Positions 10,520-21,237 of a DNA stretch of 64,000 bases are shown in pieces. This DNA comes from Sulfuricaulis sp. Its GTDB lineage: Bacteria; Pseudomonadota; Gammaproteobacteria; Acidiferrobacterales; Sulfurifustaceae. The notes under the pieces were generated by a model, which did not search any database, was not told where the DNA came from, and saw only the letters and a list, made by a program, of their open reading frames with translations. The DNA lies in the NCBI RefSeq assembly GCF_024653915.1, contig NZ_JANLGY010000004.1:62001-126000 (forward strand), read 5' to 3'. The number at the start of each line of letters is the position of its first letter. Positions within the stretch are counted from its first letter, which is position 1. The position numbers and the translations under genes were made by a program.

Positions 10520-12796
10520 ATGTCAACGCGAAAACCCAAAAAACCAATTCAAGACCCCATGGCTGAACGGGAGCAACAAAAATACGAACATCCCGTCCCC
10601 AGCCGCGAGGCCATTTCAGCCATGTTGACCGAGCGCAACGAGCCCTTGCCGTTTCAAGAGCTGGCGAATGCGCTGGACGTGCACGGCGAGCGCGATGAGG
10701 ATGCCTTCAACCGTCGCCTGCGCGCGATGGAGCGCGACGGCCAGATCCTGAAAAACCGCCGCGGCCTGTACGGGCTGGCAAACAAGATGGACATGGTCTC
10801 CGGACGCGTCAGCGGTCATCCGGACGGTTTCGGTTTTCTGATTCCCGATGAAGAAGGCGAGGATCTGTTTCTTTCGCCCGGCGAGATGCGCCAGGTGATG
10901 CACGGGGATCGCGTCATGGCGCGCGTGACCGGCGTCGATCAGCGCGGCCGGCGCGAAGGCGCTGTGGTCGAAGTGCTGGAGCGCACGCACAAAACCGTGG
11001 TTGGGCGCTATGTCATGCCGAACGGCGCGGGTTTCGTTGTGCCGGAGAACAAGCGCATCACCCAGGATATCGTGATATCGCGCGGCGACGAAAACGGGGC
11101 AAGGGTTAACCAGATCGTGGTGGCGGAAATCACGTCACCGCCGACACGTCACCGGGCCCCCGCGGGACGCGTGATAGAAGTACTCGGCGATCACATGGCG
11201 CCGGGCATGGAAATCGAGGTTGCCATCCGCGCACACGACATTCCTCACGTCTGGCCGCAAGAGGTGCGAGACGAGGTCGATGGGCTGACGCCACAGGTTC
11301 CCGCGCACGCCAGCGAGGGACGATTCGATCTGCGAGAAATTCCGCTGGTCACGATCGACGGTGAGGACGCGCGTGATTTCGACGATGCCGTATTCGCCGA
11401 ACACGATGGCCGTCAATGGCGGCTGATCGTGGCGATCGCGGACGTATCCTATTATGTTAAACCCGGCACAGCGCTGGACCATGAGGCTTATCAGCGCGGC
11501 AACTCGGTGTATTTCCCGCAAAATGTCATTCCGATGCTGCCGGAAATATTGTCGAACGGTTTGTGCTCGATCAACCCGAAGGTGGACCGTCTGTGCATGG
11601 CCTGCGAAATGCAGATCGATGCCGCCGGCAACATCAGTCGTTATCGGTTTCTCGAGGCGGTCATGCGTTCGCGGGCGCGCCTCACCTACACCAGGGTGGC
11701 GTCCATATTGACGGACAAGGATGCCACGCTGCGGAACGAATATGCCGATGTCGTTCCGCACCTGGAAGCGTTGCATGGCCTTTACAATATTTTGCACACG
11801 TCGCGCATGAAGCGCGGCGCGGTGGATTTCGAGCTGCCGGAAACGCGCATCGTGTTCGACGAGGCCCGCAAGATCCAGCAAATTGTGCCGCAGCAGCGCA
11901 ATGATGCCCATCGTTTGATCGAGGAATGCATGTTGGCGGCCAACGTTTGCGCCGCCGAAATTCTTAAAAAGCACAAAGTGCCTGCGCCGTACCGCATCCA
12001 CGAAGGTCCGACAACAGAGAAATTAAGCAACCTGCGTGAATTCCTTTCCGAAATCGGCCTATCTCTGGCTGGCGGCGATAAACCGCAGGCGCATCATTAT
12101 TCCAAACTCATCAAGCAGGTGGAAAAGCGCACCGACTCGCGCCTGATCCAGACCGTGCTGCTGCGTTCGCTGTCACAGGCGGTGTACAGCCCGGACAACG
12201 TCGGCCACTTCGCGCTGGGTTATCCTAACTACACCCATTTCACCTCACCGATACGCCGCTACCCGGACCTGCTGGTGCATCGCGCCATCAAGGGCATCCT
12301 GGCAAAACGCCCGGCGGAAATTACGCCGGAACTGGCCAAGCAGCAGGGCGAACACTGCTCCCTGACCGAACGCCGCGCTGACGAGGCCACGCGCGAGGTG
12401 ACGCGCTGGCTCAAGGCTGAGTTCATGATGGACAAGATCGGCGAGGAGTTTGACGGCTACATCAGTGGCGTCACTAATTTCGGAATTTTCGTGGAACTGG
12501 TCGAGGTTTACGTGGATGGCCTGGTGCACATCACGGCGCTGGGCAACGATTACTATCATTTCGATGCGGCGCATCATCGCCTGATGGGCGAGCGCACGCG
12601 CCAGATCTACCGTCTGGGTGACAAGGTGCGCGTACGTGTCATGCGCGTGGACCTGGACGAAACCAAGATTGATTTCGAACTGGTCGGGGTGGTAACGGGT
12701 GCCAAAACCGGCAAGGCCCCCAAACAGCGTCGTCCAGAGGCAAAACGTAACGGCAAACCTTCCGGTAAAAAGCGTTCGAGGAAACGCCGGCGCTGA
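10520..12796 (+). CDS. rnr: Ribonuclease R
   Basis: Processive 3'-5' exoribonuclease that can degrade structured RNA. 758 residues. Order of domains: N-terminal winged helix (about 25-85, PSREAISAMLTERNEPL), cold-shock domains (about 90-245), the RNB catalytic domain with the metal-binding DGEDARDFDDAV at about 280-291, an S1 domain (about 635-720, GYISGVTNFGIFVELVEVYVDGLVHI), and a Lys/Arg-rich tail. Shorter than the E. coli enzyme (813) because the basic tail is shorter. The rnr-rlmB pair, one nt apart, is conserved in gammaproteobacteria. No clear Shine-Dalgarno sequence before the ATG. Confidence 0.97.
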   Translation: MSTRKPKKPIQDPMAEREQQKYEHPVPSREAISAMLTERNEPLPFQELANALDVHGERDEDAFNRRLRAMERDGQILKNRRGLYGLANKMDMVSGRVSGHPDGFGFLIPDEEGEDLFLSPGEMRQVMHGDRVMARVTGVDQRGRREGAVVEVLERTHKTVVGRYVMPNGAGFVVPENKRITQDIVISRGDENGARVNQIVVAEITSPPTRHRAPAGRVIEVLGDHMAPGMEIEVAIRAHDIPHVWPQEVRDEVDGLTPQVPAHASEGRFDLREIPLVTIDGEDARDFDDAVFAEHDGRQWRLIVAIADVSYYVKPGTALDHEAYQRGNSVYFPQNVIPMLPEILSNGLCSINPKVDRLCMACEMQIDAAGNISRYRFLEAVMRSRARLTYTRVASILTDKDATLRNEYADVVPHLEALHGLYNILHTSRMKRGAVDFELPETRIVFDEARKIQQIVPQQRNDAHRLIEECMLAANVCAAEILKKHKVPAPYRIHEGPTTEKLSNLREFLSEIGLSLAGGDKPQAHHYSKLIKQVEKRTDSRLIQTVLLRSLSQAVYSPDNVGHFALGYPNYTHFTSPIRRYPDLLVHRAIKGILAKRPAEITPELAKQQGEHCSLTERRADEATREVTRWLKAEFMMDKIGEEFDGYISGVTNFGIFVELVEVYVDGLVHITALGNDYYHFDAAHHRLMGERTRQIYRLGDKVRVRVMRVDLDETKIDFELVGVVTGAKTGKAPKQRRPEAKRNGKPSGKKRSRKRRR

Positions 12797-12797
12797 C

Positions 12798-13544
12798 ATG
12801 AGTGATCAGCATGTTTGCGGTGTACACGTGGTGCTGGCGGCGCTGAAGTCCAGACCGGACCTTGTCGAGGAAATCTGGGTTAGCGATGCACGCGGCGACA
12901 AGCGCATTGCCGCGGTACTGAATGCTGCCCGTGATGCGCAGGTAAAGATTCATAAATCGCCGCGCGCCGCCCTCGACCGCCTCGCCGATGGCGTGAAACA
13001 CCAGGGCGTGATTGCGCGCATGCGCGAAACGCCCGTGCAAAAAGAGCAGGACCTCAAAACCTTTTTAGCCCATTTGCCGCCCATGCCGCTGCTGCTCGTG
13101 CTCGACGGCGTGCAAGACCCACATAATCTCGGCGCCTGCCTGCGCAGCGCCGATGCCGCCGGCGCGCATGGCGTCATCGTGCCACGCGAGCACAGCGCGC
13201 CGCTTTCCGCCGTTGCGCGCCGTGCTGCCAGCGGCGCGGCGGAAACCATTCCCGTGTTTCAGGTGGTTAATCTTGCGCGCACCTTGCGCGAACTCAAGGA
13301 AGCCGGCATCTGGCTTGCCGGCGCGAGTCAGGAGGCTGATACTGATGTCTTTCATACCGATCTGCGCCGGCCGCTGGCGATTGTTTTGGGCGGAGAGGGC
13401 AAGGGACTGCGGCGATTGACACAGGAAGAGTGCGATATGCTGGTGCGCATTCCCATGGCCGGCACGGTGGAAAGTCTGAATGTCTCGGTGGCGGCGGGCG
13501 TATGCCTCTTCGAGGCCGTGCGGCAACGGAGCACACACGATTAA
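12798..13544 (+). CDS. rlmB: 23S rRNA 2'-O-methyltransferase (G2251)
   Basis: SpoU/TrmH-family SPOUT enzyme that methylates the ribose of G2251 in the 23S rRNA P loop. 248 residues from the ATG at 12798, one nt after the rnr stop. The N-terminal substrate-binding domain begins VCGVHVVLAALKSRP; the SPOUT domain has LVLDGVQDPHNLGACLRSAD, then the knot motifs ALVLGGEGKG-like (IVLGGEGKGLRRLT) and IPMAGTVESLNVSVAAGV. Translational coupling with rnr is likely given the spacing. An upstream in-frame extension overlapping rnr has no family support. Confidence 0.96.
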   Translation: MSDQHVCGVHVVLAALKSRPDLVEEIWVSDARGDKRIAAVLNAARDAQVKIHKSPRAALDRLADGVKHQGVIARMRETPVQKEQDLKTFLAHLPPMPLLLVLDGVQDPHNLGACLRSADAAGAHGVIVPREHSAPLSAVARRAASGAAETIPVFQVVNLARTLRELKEAGIWLAGASQEADTDVFHTDLRRPLAIVLGGEGKGLRRLTQEECDMLVRIPMAGTVESLNVSVAAGVCLFEAVRQRSTHD

Positions 13545-13563
13545 GCGCCGACCAAAAGAAAAA

Positions 13564-13653
13564 AATTAACAGGATTAACAGGATTTCTTAAGAATTCTAA
13601 AATCCTTAATCCTGTAAATCCTGTAAATCCTGAAAAATCCTGTTAATCCTGTC
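13564..13653. repeat. Intergenic palindrome 2 (CAGGATT family)
   Basis: Left arm (ATTAACAGGATTAACAGGATT) lies at 13565-13585 and a longer right arm at 13602-13653 has five AATCCTGT-like units. Begins 19 nt after rlmB and ends 37 nt before msrA. The asymmetric arm lengths suggest unit copy-number change by slippage. Confidence 0.85.
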
Positions 13654-13690
13654 TATTGCATTTTATCAGGAGAAACGCACGCTCGCCTTC

Positions 13691-14317
13691 ATGAAGAAAC
13701 CCAAAATGCCCACGTTGCACGAGGCCTTGCCCGGACGAGCCGAGAAGATGCTGGTGCCGGAAAAACATTTCGTTAACGGTCGTCTGCTTACGCCGCCATT
13801 TCCGATGGGCATGGAGCAGGTGCAGTTCGGGCTCGGCTGCTTCTGGGGCGCGGAAAAATATTTCTGGCAATTGCCGGGTGTATACGTGACCGCGGTCGGT
13901 TATGCCGGTGGTCGCACGCTTAATCCTACGTATCAGGAAGTATGCAGCGGTATGACCGGTCACAACGAGGTGGTGCTGGTAGTTTACGATCCAAAGCAGG
14001 TCAGTTACGCGCAATTGCTGAAATTGTTCTGGGAGGCGCACGATCCCACGCAAGGCATGCGTCAGGGTAATGACGTCGGCACGCAATATCGCTCCGGCAT
14101 CTATACCTACAGCGAGGCACAGAAGCAGGCGGCGCAGGTATCACTCGCGCGTTATCAGGATGAACTGAAGAAGGCAGGTTTCGCGCCCATCACCACCGAG
14201 ATCCTCGATGCACCCGAGTTTTATTATGCCGAAGATTATCACCAGCAGTATCTCGCCAAAAATCCGCGTGGCTATTGTGGCCACGGCGGCACCGGCGTGA
14301 CTTGTCTGATTACGTGA
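13691..14317 (+). CDS. msrA: Peptide methionine (S)-S-oxide reductase
   Basis: Repairs oxidised methionine (S-sulfoxide) in proteins and free methionine. 208 residues. The catalytic GCFWG motif is at residues 49-53 (nucleophile Cys50); it is followed by GYAGG, the conserved [21 protein letters not shown] and the [22 protein letters not shown] segment. A C-terminal Cys within [12 protein letters not shown] probably serves as resolving cysteine. The N-terminal extension of about 45 residues resembles the longer MsrA of E. coli. AGGAG lies about 18 nt upstream, too far for a standard start. It overlaps the next gene by 4 nt (GTGA). Confidence 0.95.
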   Translation: MKKPKMPTLHEALPGRAEKMLVPEKHFVNGRLLTPPFPMGMEQVQFGLGCFWGAEKYFWQLPGVYVTAVGYAGGRTLNPTYQEVCSGMTGHNEVVLVVYDPKQVSYAQLLKLFWEAHDPTQGMRQGNDVGTQYRSGIYTYSEAQKQAAQVSLARYQDELKKAGFAPITTEILDAPEFYYAEDYHQQYLAKNPRGYCGHGGTGVTCLIT

Positions 14318-14862
14318 GCCACACGCTTTACACCCTTGGACATGGCAATCGAAAGATTGAGGAGCTGGTTGCGCTATTGAAGGAGGCGGGGGTGGGTACG
14401 CTCGTTGACGTGCGTGCGCAACCGCGCTCACGGCACAACCCGCAGTTCAACGATGACTCGCTGCGTCTGGCCTGCGAAAATGCGGGCATTGCCTATCACT
14501 GGGCGGGAAGGCAACTGGGCGGGATGCGCGACCCGCGGCCGGATTCACCGCATCTGGCGCTCGATGAAAATCTTCGCGGTTTTGCCGATCATATGGACAC
14601 GGAGTCCTTCCAGAAGGGCGCCTTCCAGCTGCAGCATCTGGCCGCAAGCGGTGTATGCGCCATGCTTTGCGCCGAGCTCGACCCGGCACATTGCCACCGA
14701 TCGTTGATAGCGGATTACCTGACGCTCCAGGGCCAGCCCGTGGTGCACCTGATCGCTCCCGGCAAGTCGCGCGAACATGCGCTTTCGCCCGGTGTGAGGC
14801 GTGAATCCGCGGCCCTGGTCTATGATCGGCAGCTCAGTGGACAACTCGCCTTGGACCGTTGA
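14314..14862 (+). CDS. DUF488 family protein
   Basis: 182 residues from a GTG that overlaps the msrA stop. The N terminus [18 protein letters not shown] and [10 protein letters not shown] are the hallmark of DUF488; [18 protein letters not shown] near residue 125 is the second conserved block, with Cys and His residues that could bind metal or act in catalysis. The function of the family is not established. Overlap with msrA suggests co-translation, possibly in an oxidative-stress unit, which is inference only. A longer frame from 14275 lies inside msrA and is unlikely. Confidence 0.85.
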   Translation: MSHTLYTLGHGNRKIEELVALLKEAGVGTLVDVRAQPRSRHNPQFNDDSLRLACENAGIAYHWAGRQLGGMRDPRPDSPHLALDENLRGFADHMDTESFQKGAFQLQHLAASGVCAMLCAELDPAHCHRSLIADYLTLQGQPVVHLIAPGKSREHALSPGVRRESAALVYDRQLSGQLALDR

Positions 14863-14930
14863 GGTAGGCGGCATCCCGAAAAGATATCGTAAAACAGCGA
14901 TTTTTAGCGGGTTTGGCACTCCGGCAAGCC

Positions 14931-14960
14931 TTGCTCGGGCCGGGGGGATTCCAGTAGAAT
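14931..14960 (+). promoter_or_regulatory. Candidate sigma-70 promoter for the rpsF operon
   Basis: TTGCTC (14931-14936) and TAGAAT (14955-14960) are separated by 18 nt and sit about 110 nt before rpsF. The leader between has a hairpin GCCCC-TCC-GGGGC (about 14982-14994), a possible but unproven S6:S18 autoregulatory site. This is the only good hexamer pair seen in the DUF488-rpsF gap. Confidence 0.5.
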
Positions 14961-15069
14961 GCGCCGCTCTTTTGAGCAGTTGCCCCTCCGGGGCGCCCTT
15001 GCCTTACCGGCCGTATAACAACTACAAAACGGCAGCGGAAGGCTGAAGTTCATCCATAAGGAGTGTTGC

Positions 15070-15480
15070 ATGCGTCATTATGAAGTCGTTTTCATGGTCC
15101 ACCCGGACCAGAGTGATCAGGTACCCGCGATGATCGAGCGCTACCGCTCGATGATCGAGTCCGCCAAGGGCGTGATCCACCGCCTCGAAGACTGGGGCCG
15201 CCGTCAGCTCGCTTACCCCCTGAACAAGGTGCACAAGGCGCACTACGTGCTCATGAACATCGAGTGCGAGCTGGCCACATTGCGCGAGCTGGAGTCGGCG
15301 TTTCGCTTCAACGACGCGGTGCTGCGCTCGCTCGTCATCAAGCGCAAACAAGCCGTTACCACGCCATCGCCGCTCATCAAGGAAAACGAAGAGAAGTCCG
15401 CGGCGCCCGTGTCGGCACCGGCGGATATCGATAACGGCGATAACGAAGCGGCCGAACCAGCCGCGTCCGATCAGGTTTAA
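15070..15480 (+). CDS. rpsF: 30S ribosomal protein S6
   Basis: Platform protein of the small subunit that binds with S18 to 16S rRNA. 136 residues. It starts [14 protein letters not shown] and contains [23 protein letters not shown], both S6 signatures. After about residue 100 the chain becomes an acidic, Ala-rich tail, as in E. coli S6 where glutamates are added post-translationally. AAGGAG stands before the ATG. First gene of the rpsF-rpsR-rplI operon; priB, often found between rpsF and rpsR in enterics, is absent here. Confidence 0.98.
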   Translation: MRHYEVVFMVHPDQSDQVPAMIERYRSMIESAKGVIHRLEDWGRRQLAYPLNKVHKAHYVLMNIECELATLRELESAFRFNDAVLRSLVIKRKQAVTTPSPLIKENEEKSAAPVSAPADIDNGDNEAAEPAASDQV

Positions 15481-15491
15481 GGAGCACGACC

Positions 15492-15716
15492 ATGTCACGA
15501 TTTTTCAGACGCAAAAAATTCTGCCGCTTTACGGTCGAGAAGGTCGATGAGATCGACTATAAGGATATCGCCGTGCTGAGTGGATTCATCACCGAAACCG
15601 GCCGCATCATGCCGTGTCGCAACACCGGCACCAAGGCCCGCTACCAGCGGCAACTGACGCGCGCCATCAAATATGCGCGCTTTCTGGCGCTGATGCCGTA
15701 TTGCGACAGTCACTGA
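15492..15716 (+). CDS. rpsR: 30S ribosomal protein S18
   Basis: Binds 16S rRNA as a heterodimer with S6. 74 residues, standard length. It shows the basic N terminus [14 protein letters not shown], the [20 protein letters not shown] core and the C-terminal [20 protein letters not shown] helix. AAGGAG is 8 nt upstream of the ATG, 11 nt after rpsF. The zinc-ribbon type cysteines of some S18 proteins are not complete (Cys at positions 11, 42 and 71 only). Confidence 0.98.
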   Translation: MSRFFRRKKFCRFTVEKVDEIDYKDIAVLSGFITETGRIMPCRNTGTKARYQRQLTRAIKYARFLALMPYCDSH

Positions 15717-15738
15717 ACGCTACTCGCGAGGTTTAACG

Positions 15739-16188
15739 ATGGAAGTCATTCTGCTGGAAAAAGTGCGCAACCTGGGCAACCTGGGAGAACAGGTCAAGGT
15801 GAAGTCAGGTTTCGCGCGTAACTTTCTCATCCCTTACGGCAAAGCCGTCACGGCCAACGAGGAGAATCGCGCCAAGTTTGAGGCGCGTCGCGCCGAACTC
15901 GAAAAAGTCCAGACCGATGCCCTCGGCAAAGCGCAATTACGCGCTGAGAAGATGACCGGCTACACGGTCCAGGTCGTACGCAAGTTAAGCGAGGAGGGGA
16001 AACTTTTCGGTTCCGTCGGCATTCGCGACATCTGCGAAGCCATGGTGCAGGCTGGTTTCGAACTGACCAAGTCCGAAATTCATCTCGATCGCGGTCCGAT
16101 GAAGGAGATCGGCGATCACGAAATTTCCGTGTCGCTACACCCCGAAGTCAATTTCAAGCTAATCGTTTCGGTCATCGGCGAAAAATAG
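15739..16188 (+). CDS. rplI: 50S ribosomal protein L9
   Basis: Two-domain protein at the base of the L1 stalk that helps maintain reading frame. 149 residues (E. coli 149). The N-terminal domain starts MEVILLEKVRNLGNLGEQV and includes GFARNFLIPYGKAVTA; a long helix links to the C-terminal domain, which ends with HPEVNFKLIVSVIGEK. CGAGG precedes the ATG. Last gene of the ribosomal trio; dnaB follows from what looks like its own promoter. Confidence 0.98.
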   Translation: MEVILLEKVRNLGNLGEQVKVKSGFARNFLIPYGKAVTANEENRAKFEARRAELEKVQTDALGKAQLRAEKMTGYTVQVVRKLSEEGKLFGSVGIRDICEAMVQAGFELTKSEIHLDRGPMKEIGDHEISVSLHPEVNFKLIVSVIGEK

Positions 16189-16215
16189 CGCGTTATTTCC
16201 TGATTTACGGTGCAG

Positions 16216-16244
16216 CTGTTCATCTCGACGCACCGCGCTATAAT
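16216..16244 (+). promoter_or_regulatory. Candidate promoter for dnaB
   Basis: A perfect TATAAT (16239-16244) stands about 60 nt before the dnaB start. The best -35 at 17-nt spacing is the weak CTGTTC (16216-16221). It lies in the rplI-dnaB gap, which is otherwise empty. Confidence 0.5.
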
Positions 16245-16304
16245 GCGTGACACACTTGACGGCAGCTAACCAAGCCGCAATTCAGGATCGAGAGGGGGAG
16301 GTCG

Positions 16305-17696
16305 GTGGAAGAACGAGCCTTTTCCAGGCGTGGAACGGAGTCGGTGACCGACCTGCTCAAGGTCCCGCCGCAATCGATAGAGGCCGAGCAATCCGTGCTT
16401 GGCGGTCTGCTGCTCGACAACCAGAGCTGGGACCGCATTGCCGATATTCTCACCGCTGACGACTTCTACCGCCGCGAACACCGACTGATCTTCAACGCCG
16501 TCTCCTCCCTGTGCCAGGAAAACAGCCCGGCGGACGTGGTGACGGTTTCCGAATGGCTCGAACGCAGCGGCGAGCTCGAACACGCCGGCGGACTGGCCTA
16601 TCTCGGTTCACTTGCCAACAACACTCCCAGTGCCGCCAACATCGTGGCGTATGCCGCCATCGTGCGCGAAAACTCGGTCATGCGCGAACTGGTGCGGGCG
16701 GCCGGCGAGATTACTTCGGCCGCCTATACCCCCGAAGGACGCTCCGCCACTGAACTCCTGGATTTCGCTGAAAAGCGCATCTTCGACATCAGCGAAAAGG
16801 GCCACCGGCGCGGCGAATTTCAGCCCCTGAACACCCTGCTCAGCAAGGCCGTCGACCGCATCGACGAACTGTTTCGCTCCAAGTCGTCCATCACCGGCGT
16901 GCCCACCGGCTTTACCGATCTTGACGAAATGACCTCCGGGCTGCAGAAATCGGACCTTGTCATTATCGCCGGGCGTCCGAGCATGGGGAAAACGAGTCTG
17001 GCGATGAACATCGCCGAAAATGCCGCCGTGGGCCACAAGATTCCGGTGGCGGTGTTCAGCATGGAAATGCCGGGTACACAGCTGGCGTTGCGCATGATGG
17101 CCTCGCTCGGGCGTATCAACGCGCACCGAGTGCGCACTGGAAAACTCGACGATGACGATTGGCCGCGGTTGACCTCGGCCGTGAGTCTGCTCAATGAGGC
17201 CCCGATTTTTATCGATGATTCCCCGGGACTGACGCCGATGGAATTGCGTGCCCGCGCGCGTCGCTTGAAGCGTGAGCATGGTCTCGGGCTGATTCTCATC
17301 GACTACCTCCAGCTCATGACGTCGACCGAGCGCACTGAGGAGAACCGCGCCACGGAGATTTCCAACATCACGCGCGCGCTAAAAGGCCTGGCCAAGGAGC
17401 TGGATGTGCCGGTGATCGCCATGTCGCAGCTGAACCGCAGCGTGGAATCCCGTCCGGATAAAAGACCGGTCATGTCCGACCTGCGCGAGTCCGGCGCCAT
17501 CGAGCAGGATGCCGACGTGATCTTTTTCATCTATCGTGACGAGGTCTACAACAAGGACAGTCCGGTCAAAGGCACCGCCGAGATCATCATCGGCAAACAG
17601 CGTAACGGCCCGATCGGCGAGGTGCGCCTGACCTTCCTCGGGGAATACACGCGCTTTGAAAATTATACTTCCGCCGGATACGACGGGAATTCCTAG
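16305..17696 (+). CDS. dnaB: Replicative DNA helicase DnaB
   Basis: Hexameric 5'-3' helicase at the replication fork. 463 residues (E. coli 471). The N-terminal domain begins at LKVPPQSIEAEQSVLGGLLLD; the RecA-like domain has Walker A GRPSMGKTS (223-231), Walker B LILIDYLQLM and the SGAIEQDADVIFFIYRDEVY block. No intein is present. GTG 16305 is preceded by the strong purine tract GAGGGGGAGG; a second GTG at 16344 is possible. The window also has a dciA gene (33094), the likely loader for this helicase. A palindrome starts 24 nt after the stop. Confidence 0.97.
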   Translation: MEERAFSRRGTESVTDLLKVPPQSIEAEQSVLGGLLLDNQSWDRIADILTADDFYRREHRLIFNAVSSLCQENSPADVVTVSEWLERSGELEHAGGLAYLGSLANNTPSAANIVAYAAIVRENSVMRELVRAAGEITSAAYTPEGRSATELLDFAEKRIFDISEKGHRRGEFQPLNTLLSKAVDRIDELFRSKSSITGVPTGFTDLDEMTSGLQKSDLVIIAGRPSMGKTSLAMNIAENAAVGHKIPVAVFSMEMPGTQLALRMMASLGRINAHRVRTGKLDDDDWPRLTSAVSLLNEAPIFIDDSPGLTPMELRARARRLKREHGLGLILIDYLQLMTSTERTEENRATEISNITRALKGLAKELDVPVIAMSQLNRSVESRPDKRPVMSDLRESGAIEQDADVIFFIYRDEVYNKDSPVKGTAEIIIGKQRNGPIGEVRLTFLGEYTRFENYTSAGYDGNS

Positions 17697-17720
17697 GGAA
17701 GTCTGATTTATTAATTCCTG

Positions 17721-17804
17721 ACCGCAGAGAGCGCGGAGGACGCAGAGAAAAAATATATGGGAATTAACGGGAAAATCTCTGTGATCTCTGCGTACTCTGC
17801 GGTG
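17721..17804. repeat. Intergenic palindrome 3 (CGCAGAG family)
   Basis: Left arm ACCGCAGAGAGCGCGGAGG plus CGCAGAG (17721-17748) and right arm CTCTGTGATCTCTGCG plus TACTCTGCGGT (17776-17803). Between dnaB and alr; starts 24 nt after the dnaB stop. Units CGCAGAG(GA) recur inside each arm. Same family as 18921 and 36977. Confidence 0.85.
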
Positions 17805-17833
17805 AAAACTCATATTTCAGAGACTCCTCTTAG

Positions 17834-18910
17834 ATGAGCCGACCGGCGCGCGCGCTGCTGGACGCTGGGGCGCTCAAACACAATCTGCAACAGGTTCGTC
17901 TTCACGCCAAGCGTGCGCGCGTCATGGCCATCGTCAAGGCCAACGGCTATGGACACGGACTCGCCTGGGTGGCGCGGACCCTGGGTGAATCCGCCGATGC
18001 CTTCGGTGTCTCCAGCATCGAAGAGGGCATGCAACTGCGCGAGGCGGGGGTGACGCGGCCCATCTGCCTGCTTGAAGGTTTTTTCAATAACGATGAGCTG
18101 TCATTGCTCTCGAAACAACATCTTGAGCCGGTCGTTCATCATGACGGACAACTCAAGGCCATCATGAAGGCCTCTCCGATGTTGAAGCTCACGGTCTGGA
18201 TCAAGGCGGACACCGGCATGCATCGTCTCGGGTTCGCGCCTGCCGCGGTACCTGAGCTTGTGAAGCAGTTGCGCAGCGCATCCGCGGTGGCCGGCATTCG
18301 CCTCATGTCGCATTTCGCACGCGCGGAATTTCCCGACGATGATGTCACGCGCTCCCAGATCAATGATTTCGCCGGTGTGAGCCGGAATCTGGAGCTGGAA
18401 ACGAGCCTCGCCAATTCCGCCGGTATTCTCGCCTGGCCCTCGAGCCATCTTGACTGGGTGCGCCCCGGCATCATGCTTTATGGCGCCTCGCCCCTGATGG
18501 ACAAGGATGCCGCGACCATGGGGCTCAAACCCGTCATGACGCTCGAATCAGCCCTGATCGCGGTGCATGCCCGGAAGAAAGGTGACGCCATAGGCTACGG
18601 CGGCGACTGGCGTTGCCCGGAGGACATGCCGGTGGGCGTGGTGGCCATCGGCTATGGTGACGGTTACCCGCGCCACGCGCCGCCCGGTACGCCGGTGCTG
18701 GTAAACGGCCAGCGTGTGCCGACTGTGGGCCGGGTATCCATGGACATGATCACGCTCGATTTGCGGGCCCAGACGCAGGCGAAGATTGGCGATCCGGTGG
18801 TGCTGTGGGGCAAGGGCCTGCCCGTGGAGGAGGTGGCGGAAAGTGCCGGGACTCTCTCCTATGAACTGTTGTGTCACGTGACCGAGCGCATCCCGCGCGT
18901 CGTCGTTTAA
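17834..18910 (+). CDS. alr: Alanine racemase
   Basis: PLP enzyme that makes D-alanine for peptidoglycan. 358 residues. The PLP lysine is K35 in VKANGYGHG; the second catalytic residue, a tyrosine on the other subunit's side, is in the AIGYGGDW region (about 253). Other conserved blocks are WIKADTGMHRLGF, RPGIMLYGASP and GRVSMDMITLDL. Located between dnaB and radA, as in many gammaproteobacteria. The leader between palindrome and ATG is pyrimidine-rich, without a Shine-Dalgarno sequence. Confidence 0.96.
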   Translation: MSRPARALLDAGALKHNLQQVRLHAKRARVMAIVKANGYGHGLAWVARTLGESADAFGVSSIEEGMQLREAGVTRPICLLEGFFNNDELSLLSKQHLEPVVHHDGQLKAIMKASPMLKLTVWIKADTGMHRLGFAPAAVPELVKQLRSASAVAGIRLMSHFARAEFPDDDVTRSQINDFAGVSRNLELETSLANSAGILAWPSSHLDWVRPGIMLYGASPLMDKDAATMGLKPVMTLESALIAVHARKKGDAIGYGGDWRCPEDMPVGVVAIGYGDGYPRHAPPGTPVLVNGQRVPTVGRVSMDMITLDLRAQTQAKIGDPVVLWGKGLPVEEVAESAGTLSYELLCHVTERIPRVVV

Positions 18911-18920
18911 TAAGAATTTT

Positions 18921-19008
18921 CACCGCAGAGGACGCAGAGTACGCGGAGAATTAAAATTGAAAATCAAAAAATATAAAATTCTCTGCGCCCTCTGCGCTCT
19001 CTGCGGTT
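18921..19008. repeat. Intergenic palindrome 4 (CGCAGAG family)
   Basis: Left arm CACCGCAGAGGACGCAGAG plus TACGCGGAG (18921-18949), right arm CTCTGCGCCCTCTGCG plus CTCTCTGCGGT (18981-19007), with an AT-only loop. It occupies the alr-radA gap, starting 10 nt after alr and ending 16 nt before radA. Confidence 0.85.
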
Positions 19009-19024
19009 GATGCTCATAAAATAA

Positions 19025-20380
<1,356 letters not shown>

Positions 20381-20469
20381 AAAATTCACAGGATTTACAG
20401 GATTAAAACAGGATTAACAGGATTAGAATCCAAAAGATCGAATTTCAGCAGTTAATCCTGTGAAATTTT
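20381..20469. repeat. Intergenic palindrome 5 (CAGGATT family)
   Basis: The outer inverted repeat AAAATTCACAGGATT (20381-20395) matches AATCCTGTGAAATTTT (20454-20469) except for one base. The left side has three further CAGGATT units up to 20426. It fills the gap between the convergent radA and FHA genes and overlaps the last codon of the FHA gene by two bases. Confidence 0.85.
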
Positions 20470-21175
20470 ATTTCAAATAAAACTGCAAACGCGTGCCGGC
20501 GACCTCGATCAAATCGCCGTTTTTGAGTTTTGAGCCTTCCGACGGAATCGGCCGGCCGTTCAGCTTCGGCGTTTCATCCGCGCCCGGCGCCAGCGCGAAG
20601 CCCTCGGCCGTTAGCGTGATGGCCCCCGCGCGCTTGCCGGCACTGCCAAGATTGGTAATCTTCTTGGTCAGGTCGATGCGCTTGCCGCTGTTCATTCCGC
20701 TCAACACAAAAAGGGCACCGACACGTTGCCGTTCTGCTTCGACTTTCGGTGAATCTTTCGGTTTTGTTTCCAGGGTGATGGCGGCCGGTTCGATGGGCGG
20801 CCGGGACACGGGCTTCGGCTCCACGGTTCGCGATGGATTAATGATAACCGTCCTGGCAAATTCCTCCGGCGGTTGGCTGGCGCGCGCCGAATCGCTGAGA
20901 TAGATCAGCGAGTGTTTGCCAATCACGACCGTGTCGCCATTTTTCAGGTGATGTTTGGTGATCTTTTTGTTGTTGATGAAGGTGCCGTTGGTGCTGCCCA
21001 GATCCTGGATGAACGAATCCTCGCCCACCGTAAAAACATTGGCGTGCTCGCCGCTCACGGAGAGATTGTCGACCTGAATCTCGCATCCCGGCTTGCGGCC
21101 GATTTTCATATCGCCCTGTTTCAGGTCGATATGATCGACCACGTCGTTGTTGAACTTGATAATGATCTTGGCCAT
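20468..21175 (-). CDS. FHA-domain protein
   Basis: 235 residues. An N-terminal forkhead-associated domain (about 5-95) binds phosphothreonine: GR at 26-27, SGEHA at 41-45 (Ser41 and His44) and LGSTNGTFIN at 59-68 are the binding-loop residues. A linker rich in Pro/Glu/Lys (about 100-145) leads to a second FHA-like fold (about 150-235, GAITLTAEGFALAPG, LNGRPIPSEGSKLKNGDLI) that lacks the phosphate-binding residues. Lies downstream of a PP2C phosphatase gene on the same strand, 62 nt apart, so the pair likely forms a Ser/Thr phosphorylation switch. No kinase gene is adjacent. Target unknown. Confidence 0.88.
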   Translation of the reverse strand: MAKIIIKFNNDVVDHIDLKQGDMKIGRKPGCEIQVDNLSVSGEHANVFTVGEDSFIQDLGSTNGTFINNKKITKHHLKNGDTVVIGKHSLIYLSDSARASQPPEEFARTVIINPSRTVEPKPVSRPPIEPAAITLETKPKDSPKVEAERQRVGALFVLSGMNSGKRIDLTKKITNLGSAGKRAGAITLTAEGFALAPGADETPKLNGRPIPSEGSKLKNGDLIEVAGTRLQFYLK

Positions 21176-21237
21176 CTTCGTACTCCAGTCTCTTATCCCA
21201 CGGCAATAAAATGCGCCCGACGAATGGGCAATTCAGT

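Noticed and set aside
12699-12797. Extended N terminus for rlmB inside rnr
   Set aside because: The ATG at 12798 gives the conserved start; the extension is antifamily and overlaps the rnr tail.
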